Positions 33,317 through 41,628 of a stretch of 64,000 nucleotides of DNA are shown piece after piece. Position numbers and translations under genes: made by a program. The DNA lies in the NCBI RefSeq assembly GCF_003112555.1, contig NZ_BEWB01000014.1, forward strand, positions 124,001 to 188,000. Reading direction: 5' to 3'. The notes under the pieces were generated by a model. It was not told the origin of the DNA. It saw only the letters and a program-made list of their open reading frames with translations, and ran no database searches. The DNA is from Streptomyces coelicoflavus. GTDB taxonomy: Bacteria; Actinomycetota; Actinomycetes; Streptomycetales; Streptomycetaceae. Numbering within the stretch: position 1 is the stretch's first letter; each line of letters opens with the position of its first letter.

Positions 33317-35137
33317 GTGCCCACTCACTCCGTACCGCGCCCGGAGTACCCGCGACCGCAGTTCACGCGCCGCGACTGGCTCAACCTGAACGGCGCCTGG
33401 CAGTTCGAGACCGACCGGGGGGACAGCGGCCTCGAACGCGGTCTGCTCGACCGCGAGCTGCGCGAGGAGATCCTCGTCCCCTTCCCGCCCGAGTCCGAGC
33501 TGTCCGGCATCGGCGACACCGACTTCCTCGAGGCCGTCTGGTACCGGCGGGCCGTCACCCTGCCGGCCGCCTGGGCCGGACGCCGCGTACTGCTGCACTT
33601 CGGCGCCGTCGACCACGACACCACCGTGTGGGCCGACGGCAGGGAGGTCGCCCGGCACCGCGGCGGCTTCACCCCCTTCACCGCCGACCTCGGCGACATC
33701 GCCGGGGCGGGGGAGGAGGTCGTGATCACCGTACGGGCCCGCGACCCCAAGTCCGGGCCGCAGGCCCGCGGCAAGCAGGCGATCAAGTACGCCAACCACG
33801 ACTGCAACTACACCCGGGTCACCGGCATCTGGCAGACCGTCTGGCTGGAGCCCGTCCCCGAGACACACCTGCGCCGCCCCCGCATCACCCCCGACCTGGC
33901 CGGCTCCGCCTTCCACCTCGAACTGCCGCTGTCCGGCAACCGCCCGGGACACCGGGTGCGTGCCGTCCTCGGCGACGCCGACGGCGAGGTGAGCCGCGCC
34001 GAGGCCCGCGCCGACCTCGACCTCGCACCGCGCCTGCACCTGCCGGTGCCGCAGGACCGGCGGCGCGAGTGGGGACCCGAGGACCCCCACCTGTACGACC
34101 TGCGCCTCGAACTCCTCGACGCCGCGGGACAGGTGGTCGACAGCGCCGAGAGCTACGCCGGACTGCGCGCCGTGGGACTGCGCGGCAAGGCCGTCCTGCT
34201 CAACGGGCGCCCCGTCTTCCAGCGCCTCGTCCTCGACCAGGGCTGGTACCCGGACGGGCTGATGACCGCCCCGACCGACGAGGCCCTGGTCAAGGACATC
34301 GAGCTGGCCATGGCGGCAGGCTTCAACGGGGCCCGGCTGCACCAGAAGGTCTTCGAGGAGCGCTTCCTCCACCACGCCGACCGCCTGGGCTACCTGGTCT
34401 GGGGCGAGTTCGGCGACTGGGGCTGCGAGACGGGCGGTTCCTCGGGCGACAACCAGAAGCCCGACGCCTCCTACGTCGCCCAGTGGCTCGAGGCGCTCGA
34501 GCGCGACTACTCGCACCCCTCGATCATCGGCTGGTGCCCGCTCAACGAGACCTACCAGAAGCTCCACGACCGCGTCACCCAGCTCGACGACGTGACCCGC
34601 GCGATGTTCCTGGCCACCAAGGCCATGGACACCACCCGCCCGGTCGTCGACGCGTCCGGCTACGCCCACCGGGTCGCCGAGACCGACATCTACGACTCCC
34701 ACAACTACGAGCAGGACCCCGCCGCCTTCCGGGAGTTGATGTCCGGCCTCGCCAAGGACGCGCCGTTCGTCAACGCCCACGAGAGCGGCGCCCCCTACTC
34801 CCAGCCCTACCGGGGCCAGCCGTACTTCGTCAGCGAGTTCGGCGGCATCTGGTGGGACCCGGAGGCGGCCGCCGCGCAGTCCGGCGAGGACCGCACCGTC
34901 TCCTGGGGCTACGGGGAACGCGTCCGCAACGAGGACGAGTTCCACGAGCGGTTCAGCGGCCTCACCGAAGTGCTGCTGGAGGACCGCAACATGTTCGGCT
35001 ACTGCTACACCCAGCTGACCGACGTCTTCCAGGAGCAGAACGGCATCTACCGTTTCGACCGGGGCGAGAAGCTCGACGTCGCCCGCGTCCGGGCCGCCCA
35101 ACTGCGCCCGGCGGCCATCGAGGAACCGGAGGGCTAG
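33317..35137 (+). CDS. Glycoside hydrolase family 2 (beta-galactosidase/glucuronidase-like)
   Basis: A 606-residue intracellular GH2 enzyme: sugar-binding jelly roll (residues about 20-180), Ig-like domain, then a TIM barrel with the acid/base in GWCPLNETYQ (Glu411) and nucleophile in FVSEFGGIWW (Glu507). No signal peptide, so it acts on glycosides taken up by the ABC transporter next to it. GTG 33317 follows CTGGAGC. Its specificity between galactoside, glucuronide and mannoside cannot be read. The strong terminator at 35145-35182 closes the operon. Confidence 0.9.
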   Translation: MPTHSVPRPEYPRPQFTRRDWLNLNGAWQFETDRGDSGLERGLLDRELREEILVPFPPESELSGIGDTDFLEAVWYRRAVTLPAAWAGRRVLLHFGAVDHDTTVWADGREVARHRGGFTPFTADLGDIAGAGEEVVITVRARDPKSGPQARGKQAIKYANHDCNYTRVTGIWQTVWLEPVPETHLRRPRITPDLAGSAFHLELPLSGNRPGHRVRAVLGDADGEVSRAEARADLDLAPRLHLPVPQDRRREWGPEDPHLYDLRLELLDAAGQVVDSAESYAGLRAVGLRGKAVLLNGRPVFQRLVLDQGWYPDGLMTAPTDEALVKDIELAMAAGFNGARLHQKVFEERFLHHADRLGYLVWGEFGDWGCETGGSSGDNQKPDASYVAQWLEALERDYSHPSIIGWCPLNETYQKLHDRVTQLDDVTRAMFLATKAMDTTRPVVDASGYAHRVAETDIYDSHNYEQDPAAFRELMSGLAKDAPFVNAHESGAPYSQPYRGQPYFVSEFGGIWWDPEAAAAQSGEDRTVSWGYGERVRNEDEFHERFSGLTEVLLEDRNMFGYCYTQLTDVFQEQNGIYRFDRGEKLDVARVRAAQLRPAAIEEPEG

Positions 35138-35144
35138 CGGGCGC

Positions 35145-35182
35145 GGGGCCGGAGGCGGCGCATCCGCCGGTCCTCCGGCCCC
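35145..35182. terminator. Bidirectional terminator
   Basis: GGGGCCGGAGG and CCTCCGGCCCC form an 11-bp outer stem; CGGCG/CGCCG adds 5 bp around a CATC loop. It separates the convergent GH2 and TauD genes. Confidence 0.8.
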
Positions 35183-35194
35183 CGCCGGCGCGGA

Positions 35195-36133
35195 TCAGAA
35201 GGGGCGGTCGCCCTCGACGGCGACGCGTTCGGCGACCCGCCGTTCGGTGCCGTAGTCGCCTACGGCGTAGTGCTGCGTGGCGCGGTTGTCCCAGAAGGCG
35301 ACGTCGCCGGGCTGCCAGCGCCAGCGCACCTGGTACTCGGGCACATGCGCCTGCTGGAAGAGGAAGCGCAGCAGGCGGTCGCTCTCGTCGCGCTCCATGC
35401 CGGTGATGTGGGTGGTGAAGGACGTGTTGACGAACAGCATGCGCCGGCCCGTCTCCGGGTGCGTGCGCACGACCGGGTGCTCCACGGGCGGGAACAGGTC
35501 CTGGTGCGGCAGCAGTCGCTCGGGCCCGTAGAACCGTGCGAAGCCCGGGATGAAGTCGTGCACGGCGCGGGCGCCGTCGACGCGCTCCTTCACCTCCCGG
35601 GGCAGGTTGTCGTAGGCCGCGGCCATGTCCGCCCACATCGTGTCCCCGCCGAACGGCGGCACCTCGCGCAACTGGAGCACCGCACCGAGCGCGGGCCGCT
35701 CCCGGAAGGTGACGTCGGTGTGCCACACGTTCTCGTACGTCGGGGTGGACCCGGCGCCCTTGTCGAACCGGACGATGTCGTCGCCGGCACCGGCGGCGAG
35801 CAGGGGGTTGGTCTCCAACTCACCCCAGTTGCGGGCGAAGTCGCGCTGCTGCCCGGAGGTGAGGTGCTGAGCCCGGAAGAACAGGACCTTCCACTCCAGC
35901 AGGGCCCGGTTCAGCTCCTCGCGCAGGGCGGGAGTGAGCGGACGGGAGAGGTCGGCGCCCCGGATCTCCGCGCCGATGGTGCGCGCCTGCGGGACGATCT
36001 CGAAGGCTTCGTAGGGCCGTTCCTCCCAACCCTCGGGCAGCCGGCGCAGCGTGCGCCGGCCCTCGTACATTCCGTCCGCCGGGATGCGTGCTTCACGCAG
36101 GACGGTGTTCGGGCCGACGGCCGTGACGGACAT
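35195..36133 (-). CDS. TauD/TfdA family Fe(II)/2-oxoglutarate dioxygenase
   Basis: A 312-residue TauD-type dioxygenase. Iron ligands are WHTD (His138, Asp140) and the distal His288 in ATQHYAVGDYG; Arg299 is the likely 2-oxoglutarate anchor. The family cleaves taurine, alkylsulfonates, alkyl sulfates or similar compounds, usually to release sulfite or sulfate. ATG 36133 follows GGGGAGGACTCCC. Upstream lie, in order of transcription, a possible leaderless Cys-containing leader ORF, a nested hairpin, and three 14-bp repeats. The context supports a sulfur-scavenging role. Confidence 0.88.
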   Translation of the reverse strand: MSVTAVGPNTVLREARIPADGMYEGRRTLRRLPEGWEERPYEAFEIVPQARTIGAEIRGADLSRPLTPALREELNRALLEWKVLFFRAQHLTSGQQRDFARNWGELETNPLLAAGAGDDIVRFDKGAGSTPTYENVWHTDVTFRERPALGAVLQLREVPPFGGDTMWADMAAAYDNLPREVKERVDGARAVHDFIPGFARFYGPERLLPHQDLFPPVEHPVVRTHPETGRRMLFVNTSFTTHITGMERDESDRLLRFLFQQAHVPEYQVRWRWQPGDVAFWDNRATQHYAVGDYGTERRVAERVAVEGDRPF

Positions 36134-36148
36134 GGGAGTCCTCCCCTT

Positions 36149-36190
36149 GTGTGACGGGACGTGTGTGACAGGACGTGTGTGACGGGACGC
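36149..36190. repeat. Three 14-bp direct repeats upstream of tauD-like gene
   Basis: Copies GTGTGACGGGACGT, GTGTGACAGGACGT and GTGTGACGGGACGC run head to tail. The array ends 16 nt before the dioxygenase start codon, just ahead of its ribosome site. Confidence 0.8.
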
Positions 36191-36197
36191 GTGGAAT

Positions 36198-36235
36198 CCG
36201 GCCAGGGGGTGGCGAGGCCACCGGCGAACGGCCGG
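36198..36235 (-). promoter_or_regulatory. Nested hairpin between leader ORF and tauD-like gene
   Basis: Outer stem CCGGCC/GGCCGG and inner stem GGTGGC-GAG-GCCACC (12 bp in total). It lies on the transcript between the leader ORF stop and the dioxygenase gene and could act as an attenuator. Confidence 0.45.
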
Positions 36236-36334
36236 GGTGAACGAGGTGCTGCGGGTGCTCCGGGCTGTGGGCCGGAGAGGAGGCCGACGGGCTACGACGC
36301 GACGGGCGTCGGACGGTCGGTGCGGGGAAGGCCG

Positions 36335-36415
36335 TTAAAGGCCGGAACGCTCACAGCCGGTTCGCTCGGGCACACGGCAACACTCCGCCGCGGTGCCGAA
36401 CCGGTATGTGGTCAT
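36335..36415 (-). CDS. Candidate leaderless Cys-containing leader peptide
   Basis: A 26-codon ORF whose peptide reads MTTYRFGTAAECCRVPERTG then CERSGL: three Cys, two adjacent. A consensus -35 TTGACA (36451-36446) and a -10-like CACAAT (36428-36423) with 17-bp spacing lie directly upstream, and only 7 nt separate the -10 from the ATG, so the transcript would begin at or next to the ATG. In mycobacteria, leaderless Cys-rich short ORFs control operons for sulfur and cysteine acquisition. The downstream gene here is a TauD dioxygenase. Real translation is inferred. Confidence 0.45.
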   Translation of the reverse strand: MTTYRFGTAAECCRVPERTGCERSGL

Positions 36416-36422
36416 GGCACCG

Positions 36423-36451
36423 ATTGTGTGATCTTTCCTCGCCCGTGTCAA
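36423..36451 (-). promoter_or_regulatory. Promoter for the leader ORF/tauD unit
   Basis: TTGACA, 17 bp, CACAAT on the minus strand. The -35 is a perfect housekeeping consensus and starts 5 nt past the amidotransferase stop, in otherwise non-coding DNA. Confidence 0.55.
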
Positions 36452-36456
36452 TGGGG

Positions 36457-37290
36457 TCACGGAGCGAGAGGAACGAAGGGGCGCAGGTCGTCGCCCTCCG
36501 GCTGGACGACCCCGTAGCTGCTCTCGGGCACCTTGTTCCACACGCCGGGCAGGTCGCCCAGCGGTTCCGACACGATGAGGCGGCTGTTGTCGGACGCCTC
36601 CTTGAGGAAGGGCAGCCCGGGGTGCAGCGCACGCAGGCTCTCCACCCGGCTGCTGTAGTAGAGCGACCGTGACTGACCCTGGCTGGAGTAGCGGAAGGCC
36701 CACAGCCGTCGTCCGTCGGTGACGGCGACCGTCATCTGCATCGGGAACTCCACGCCGTGCTCGTGGCCGATCTCCTCCACCAGGCCGGCCATCCGGGCCA
36801 CGGCCGCCGGAGGGTCGTCCTCCAGACCGAGCGTGAGCGCCAGGTAGAACATCATCTCCGAGTCCGTCGACCCCTCGATGTCGAGGAAGAGCCGCGGATC
36901 GACGGCCAGGGCGAGGTCGCGGCGCAGCCGGTGGAACTCGGCGATCGCGCCGTTGTGCATCCACATCCAGCGGCCGTGGCGGAAGGGGTGGCAATTGGTC
37001 TGCTGCACGGCGCTGCCCGTCGAGGCCCGGATGTGCGCGAAGAACAAGGGGGAGCGGACATGGCTCGCGATCTCCCGCAGGTTGCGGTTGCTCCAGGCCG
37101 GCCCGATCTCCCTGACGATCGCGGGCGTCGCCATCTCCGGCCCGAACCAGCCGACCCCGAACCCGTCCCCGTTCGTCGTCTCCACCCCCATACGGGCGTG
37201 CAGGCTCTGGTCGATGAGCGAGTGCTCGGGCTGGTACAGCAGGGACTCCAGGAGTACGGGTGTCCCCGAGTAGGCGAGCCATCGGCACAT
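36457..37290 (-). CDS. Class II glutamine amidotransferase (YafJ/EgtC-like)
   Basis: A 277-residue N-terminal nucleophile hydrolase. Cys2 after the initiator Met is the nucleophile (MCRWLAYSGTPV), and the substrate-binding parts NGDGFGVGWF, FAHIRASTGSAVQQTNCHPF and MHNGAIAEF are intact. It resembles EgtC, which removes the gamma-glutamyl group in ergothioneine synthesis, and the broader YafJ family. It is paired with a glutamate-cysteine ligase-like enzyme 40 nt upstream, so a gamma-glutamyl intermediate is plausible. ATG 37290 follows AGGGAGG. Confidence 0.88.
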   Translation of the reverse strand: MCRWLAYSGTPVLLESLLYQPEHSLIDQSLHARMGVETTNGDGFGVGWFGPEMATPAIVREIGPAWSNRNLREIASHVRSPLFFAHIRASTGSAVQQTNCHPFRHGRWMWMHNGAIAEFHRLRRDLALAVDPRLFLDIEGSTDSEMMFYLALTLGLEDDPPAAVARMAGLVEEIGHEHGVEFPMQMTVAVTDGRRLWAFRYSSQGQSRSLYYSSRVESLRALHPGLPFLKEASDNSRLIVSEPLGDLPGVWNKVPESSYGVVQPEGDDLRPFVPLAP

Positions 37291-37330
37291 CGCTCCGTCG
37301 CCTCCCTAGCGGCCTGCGGCGCCCCGGACG

Positions 37331-38809
37331 TCAGTCGACCGGCCAGGTGTGGACCGGGGCGTTGAGGTGCATGTAGTCCATGTACTGCTGGGTCATCCGG
37401 CGCAGCGCCTCGTGGCGGTCGGCCCGGGCGGTGGCGTCGATGTGGTGGAACATCTCCTTCTGCCAGACCGCGCCGTTGCGGCCGGTGACGCACCGCTGCT
37501 CGATGATGCCGAGCAGCGGCTCCCGCCAGGCGGAGTCCATGCCCGACAGCTCCAGGCCCCGGTGGGCCAGCGGCAGCAGCCGGCGCAGGACCAGTTCGGG
37601 CACGGTCACCTCGCCCACTCCCGGCCAGTACAGATGTGCCTCGATGCCGTGCCGGGCGGCGGTGTGCAGGTTGTCCTCGGCGACCGAGAAGGACATCCGC
37701 GACCACACCGGCCGCTCCTCCTCCACCAGGGCGCGGGTGAGCCCGTAGTAGAAGGCGCCGTTGGCCAGGGTGTCGGCGACGGTCGGGCCGGCCGGCAGGA
37801 CGCGGTTCTCCACGCGGACGTGCGGCCTGTCGTGGGCGACGGCGTAGACGGGCCGGTTCCACCGGTAGATGGTGCCGTTGTGCAGGGTGAGTTCGCCCAG
37901 CTCGGGGATGTCGCCGCGATCGAGGGTCTCCGCGGGATCCTGCTCGTCGCACAGCGGCAGCAGCGCGGGGAAGTAGCGGAGGTTCTCCTCGAACAGGTCG
38001 AAGACGCTGTTGATCCAGCGCTCCCCGAACCACACCCGGGGCCTGACCCCCTGCGCCTTGATCTCCTGCGGGCGGGTGTCGGTGGCCTGCTCGAACAGGG
38101 GGATGCGGCTCTCGTGCCACAGTTCCTTGCCGAGCAGGAAGGGCGAGTTGGCCGCGAGGGCGACCTGGACACCGGCTACGGCCTGGGCCGCGTTCCAGTA
38201 GTCGGGAAACTCCTCCGGCGCGACCTGGAGGTGGAACTGCGTGCTGGTGCAGGCGGCCTCGGGCGTGATGGTGTCCGCGTAGGTCCGCAGGCGGTCGACG
38301 CCGTCCACCTCGATGTGCAGGTCCTCGCCCCGGGCGGCGAACACCTGGTCGTTGAGGAGCCGGTAGCGCGGGTTCTCCGACAGAGCCGCCTCGCCCACGT
38401 CCGACTGGCGCAGCGTGGGCAGCGTGCCGACCATGATCAGATGGGCGCCGACCGACGCGGCGCGGTCCTCGGCGTGGTTCAGCGCGGCGCGGATCTCGGT
38501 CTCCCAGGCATCGGGGCCGCCCGCCGTCAGCTGCCGGGGCGGAATGTTGATCTCCAGGTTGAACCGGCCCAGCTCGGTGGACCAGGCGGGGTCCGCGATC
38601 GCCTCGAGGGCGTCGCTGTTGCGCATCGCCGGTTCGCCCCGGTCGTCGACCAGGTTCAGCTCGATCTCCAGGCCGACCTGGGGCCGCTCGGTCTCGAACC
38701 GGGACTCGCGCAGCATCTGCGCGAAGGCCTCGAGGCACTCCTGCATCTTGATCCGGTACCGGCGGCGGTCCTCGCGGGTGAAGACCAGCGCCGGGACGTC
38801 CCGTCCCAT
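37331..38809 (-). CDS. Glutamate-cysteine ligase family protein
   Basis: A 492-residue ATP-grasp-like carboxylate-amine ligase of the GCS2 class: RPQVGLEIELNLVDDRG, FNLEINIPPRQLTAGG, ACTSTQFHLQV, LANGAFYYGLTRAL and FSVAEDNLHTAARHGIEA. It should form a gamma-glutamyl amide, from glutamate and cysteine or another amine. As Streptomyces use mycothiol, it more likely serves a side pathway. ATG 38809 was chosen for the strong GGGAGGACCG before it. It is upstream of the class II amidotransferase in one operon. Confidence 0.88.
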   Translation of the reverse strand: MGRDVPALVFTREDRRRYRIKMQECLEAFAQMLRESRFETERPQVGLEIELNLVDDRGEPAMRNSDALEAIADPAWSTELGRFNLEINIPPRQLTAGGPDAWETEIRAALNHAEDRAASVGAHLIMVGTLPTLRQSDVGEAALSENPRYRLLNDQVFAARGEDLHIEVDGVDRLRTYADTITPEAACTSTQFHLQVAPEEFPDYWNAAQAVAGVQVALAANSPFLLGKELWHESRIPLFEQATDTRPQEIKAQGVRPRVWFGERWINSVFDLFEENLRYFPALLPLCDEQDPAETLDRGDIPELGELTLHNGTIYRWNRPVYAVAHDRPHVRVENRVLPAGPTVADTLANGAFYYGLTRALVEEERPVWSRMSFSVAEDNLHTAARHGIEAHLYWPGVGEVTVPELVLRRLLPLAHRGLELSGMDSAWREPLLGIIEQRCVTGRNGAVWQKEMFHHIDATARADRHEALRRMTQQYMDYMHLNAPVHTWPVD

Positions 38810-38892
38810 CGGTCCTCCCGGGGTTGCCTTCCGCGGACGCTCCTCCACCCCAGCGTCGCACCACCCGGCGCACCCCACCAGACGGGACGGGA

Positions 38893-38929
38893 ACGGGGGT
38901 CCACCGCAGCGTGTGCGGTGGACCCCCGT
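38893..38929. terminator. Strong terminator of the PPIase gene
   Basis: A 16-bp perfect stem with a 5-nt loop, starting ACGGGGGTCCACCGCA. It stands between the PPIase stop and the start of the next minus-strand gene. Confidence 0.85.
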
Positions 38930-38960
38930 CGGTTCCGGGTCCCGTAGGACTGATCAGGCC

Positions 38961-39458
38961 TTACAGCTTGCCGGACGCGCGCACCGTGATCTTCTTGGAC
39001 GTCTTGCCCGCCGGCGAGGAGCCGTAGCCCTCGATCTTGTCGACCACGTCCGTGCCCTCGACGACCTTGCCGAAGACGACGTGCTTGCCGTCCAGCCACG
39101 GGGTGGGGACGGTGGTGACGAAGAACTGCGAGCCGTTGGTGTTCGCACCCGCGTTCGCCATGGACAGGAGGTACGGCTCGGTGTGCTTCAGCTGGAAGTT
39201 CTCGTCCGCGAACTTCTCGCCGTAGATGCTCTTGCCCCCGGTGCCGTTGCCGTTGGTGAAGTCACCGCCCTGGAGCATGAACTGCGGGATCACGCGGTGG
39301 AACGGGGAACCGGCGTAGCCGAAGCCGTGCTCGCCGGTGGACAGCTCCAGGAAGTTCCGGGCCGTCTTGGGGGTGATGTCCTCGAAGAGCTCGAAGACGA
39401 TGCGGCCCGCATCCTGGCCGTCGATGTCGATGTCGAAGTAAACCTTGGAATTGCTCAT
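38961..39458 (-). CDS. Cyclophilin-type peptidyl-prolyl isomerase
   Basis: A 165-residue single-domain cyclophilin, cytosolic (no signal peptide). The catalytic and proline-pocket residues are present: FHRVIPQFMLQGGDFTNGNGTGG, MANAGANTNGSQFFV, WLDGKHVVFGKV. It speeds cis-trans isomerisation of prolyl bonds. Its strong terminator and separation from the GAPDH gene suggest its own transcript. Confidence 0.96.
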   Translation of the reverse strand: MSNSKVYFDIDIDGQDAGRIVFELFEDITPKTARNFLELSTGEHGFGYAGSPFHRVIPQFMLQGGDFTNGNGTGGKSIYGEKFADENFQLKHTEPYLLSMANAGANTNGSQFFVTTVPTPWLDGKHVVFGKVVEGTDVVDKIEGYGSSPAGKTSKKITVRASGKL

Positions 39459-39507
39459 CGCACCATTGTGACGTGTGACCCCCGGTGATGCCGAACCGGC
39501 TGCCCGT

Positions 39508-40506
39508 TCAGCGTGTGGCGAGCAGTCCGAGGGTGTCGATCACACGGTTCGAAAAGCCCCATTCGTTGTCGTACCAGGCGACCACCTTGACGTGGCGTCC
39601 GTCCACGCGGGTCAGCGCCGAGTCGAAGATCGACGAGGCCGGGTTGCCCGTGATGTCGGAGGAGACCAGCGGGTCCTCGGAGTACTCCAGCACACCGGCG
39701 AGCGGACCGTCGGCGGCCGTGCGGTAGGCGGCCAGCACGTCCTCGCGGGTCACGTCGCGGGCGACGACCGTGTTCAGCTCGACGATCGAACCCACCGGGA
39801 CCGGCACGCGGATCGAGTCGCCCGACAGCTTGCCGTCCAGGCCCGGCAGCACCAGACCGATCGCCTTCGCGGCGCCGGTCGTGGTCGGCACGATGTTCAC
39901 CCCGGCGGCGCGGGCGCGGCGCGCGTCGCGGTGCGGGCCGTCCTGGAGGTTCTGCTCCTGCGTGTAGGCGTGCACCGTCGTCATGAAGCCGTGCTCGATG
40001 CCGGCCAGCTCGTCGAGCACCGCGGCGAGCGGCGCGAGGGCGTTGGTGGTGCAGGACGCGTTGGAGACGATCGTGTGCGCGGCCGGGTCGTAGGCGTCCG
40101 TGTTCACCCCGTAGGCGAGCGTCACGTCGGCACCGCTCGACGGGGCGCTGACCAGGACCTTCCGCGCACCCGCGGTGAGGTGGCCGCGGGCGGCGTCGGC
40201 CGAGGTGAAGCGGCCGGTCGACTCCAGCACGATGTCGACGCCCAGCTCGGCCCAGGGCAGCCGGGCCGGCTCGCGCTCGGCGAGTACCTTGATGCGGTGC
40301 CCGTCGACGACCAGGGTGTCCCCGTCGACCGTCACCGGGCGGCCGAGCCGGCCGGCCGTCGAGTCGAAGGCGAGCAGACGGGCCAGGGTGGCGGGCTCCG
40401 TGAGGTCGTTGACGGCGACGACCTCGAGCTTCGTGTCGCGCTCCAGCAGCGCACGCAGCACGTTGCGCCCGATGCGGCCGAATCCGTTGATGCCGATGCG
40501 AGTCAT
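39508..40506 (-). CDS. gap: Type I glyceraldehyde-3-phosphate dehydrogenase
   Basis: A 332-residue GAPDH. NAD-binding GINGFGRIGRNVLRALL, catalytic Cys152 in SNASCTTNALAP, and the partner His in the HAYTQEQNLQD region. It oxidises glyceraldehyde-3-phosphate in glycolysis. Streptomyces usually carry a main gap gene elsewhere; this arm copy could be a second paralogue. ATG 40506 is the natural start. Confidence 0.95.
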   Translation of the reverse strand: MTRIGINGFGRIGRNVLRALLERDTKLEVVAVNDLTEPATLARLLAFDSTAGRLGRPVTVDGDTLVVDGHRIKVLAEREPARLPWAELGVDIVLESTGRFTSADAARGHLTAGARKVLVSAPSSGADVTLAYGVNTDAYDPAAHTIVSNASCTTNALAPLAAVLDELAGIEHGFMTTVHAYTQEQNLQDGPHRDARRARAAGVNIVPTTTGAAKAIGLVLPGLDGKLSGDSIRVPVPVGSIVELNTVVARDVTREDVLAAYRTAADGPLAGVLEYSEDPLVSSDITGNPASSIFDSALTRVDGRHVKVVAWYDNEWGFSNRVIDTLGLLATR

Positions 40507-40641
40507 GAGTGGTGTGAGTCCCTTCGTTCGCCACCGTGTCCTTCCCCCTCAGGCTCGCGCAGGCCGTCCGGATGCGGCAGCGGCGCGAGAGCCATGGTTC
40601 GCAAGGATCACGCCAGGCCGAGGCGGGGCGGCGGAAGGCGG

Positions 40642-41598
40642 TCACTCGCCCTGGGCGAAGGTGCGCCGGTACTCGCTGGGGGTGGTGCCGAGGATGCGCT
40701 GGAAGTGCAGTCGCAGATTCGCGCCGGTGCCGAGCCCGACGTCGGCGGCGATCTGCTCGACACCGCGTTCCGAGCGTTCGAGCAGCTCACGGGCCATGTC
40801 GATCCGGGCGCGCATGATCCACTGCATCGGGGTGTACCCGGTGTCCTCGACGAACCGCCGGGAGAGGGTGCGCGCCGACACCGCCGCGTGCCGGGCCAGT
40901 GCCTCCAGGGTGAGCGGCTCACCGAGCCGGCGCAGTGCCCACTCGCGGGTGGCGGCGAACCGCTCGCCCAGCGGCTCGGGCACGCTGCGCGGCACGTACT
41001 GGGCCTGACCGCCGCTGCGGTAGGGGGCCGCCACCAGACGCCGGGCCGCGTGGTTCGACGCGGCCACCCCGAGGTCGCCGCGCAGGATGTGCAGGCACAG
41101 GTCGATGCCGGAGGCGGCACCCGCCGACGTCAGGACGCTGCCCTCGTCCACGAACAGCACGTTCTCGTCGACCCGCACGCGCGGATGCCTGGCCGCCAGG
41201 GCCCGCGTGTAGTGCCAGTGCGTGGTGGCCCGCCTGCCGTCGAGCAGGCCCGTGGCGGCGAGCGCGAACGCGCCGGTGGAGATGGCGGCGAGCCGGGCGC
41301 CCCGGTCGTGGGCCGCCGTCAGCGCGTCGACGACGGTCCGCGGCGGGTCGTCCACGTCGGGGGACCGGTAACCGGGCAGGAAGACCACGTCGGCCCAGGC
41401 CAGGGCCTCGAGGCCGTGGGCGACGTGGTACGACAGGCCGTCACCGCCGGTCACCAGGCCGGGCGCCGCGCCGCACACCCGCACCTCGTACGGCATGCTC
41501 GCGCGCGTCGTGAAGACCTGCGCCGGGATGCCGACGTCGAGCGGTTTCGCGCCTTCGAGCACCAGGACGGCGACGCGGCGCAGGCGGGAGGACGGCAC
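40642..41598 (-). CDS. GlxA family AraC-type regulator
   Basis: A 318-residue fusion of a DJ-1/PfpI-like N-terminal domain (residues about 8-180, VAVLVLEGAKPLDVGIPAQVF) and a C-terminal pair of AraC helix-turn-helix motifs (HAAVSARTLSRRFVEDTGYTP, then AADVGLGTGANLRLHFQRILG). Members sense small metabolites through the first domain. The gene is adjacent to, but not overlapping, the GAPDH and lipase genes. The GTG start lacks a clear ribosome site. Confidence 0.9.
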   Translation of the reverse strand: MPSSRLRRVAVLVLEGAKPLDVGIPAQVFTTRASMPYEVRVCGAAPGLVTGGDGLSYHVAHGLEALAWADVVFLPGYRSPDVDDPPRTVVDALTAAHDRGARLAAISTGAFALAATGLLDGRRATTHWHYTRALAARHPRVRVDENVLFVDEGSVLTSAGAASGIDLCLHILRGDLGVAASNHAARRLVAAPYRSGGQAQYVPRSVPEPLGERFAATREWALRRLGEPLTLEALARHAAVSARTLSRRFVEDTGYTPMQWIMRARIDMARELLERSERGVEQIAADVGLGTGANLRLHFQRILGTTPSEYRRTFAQGE

Positions 41599-41628
41599 GG
41601 CAGAAGCGTACGCGGGGGAGCGGGCGGA

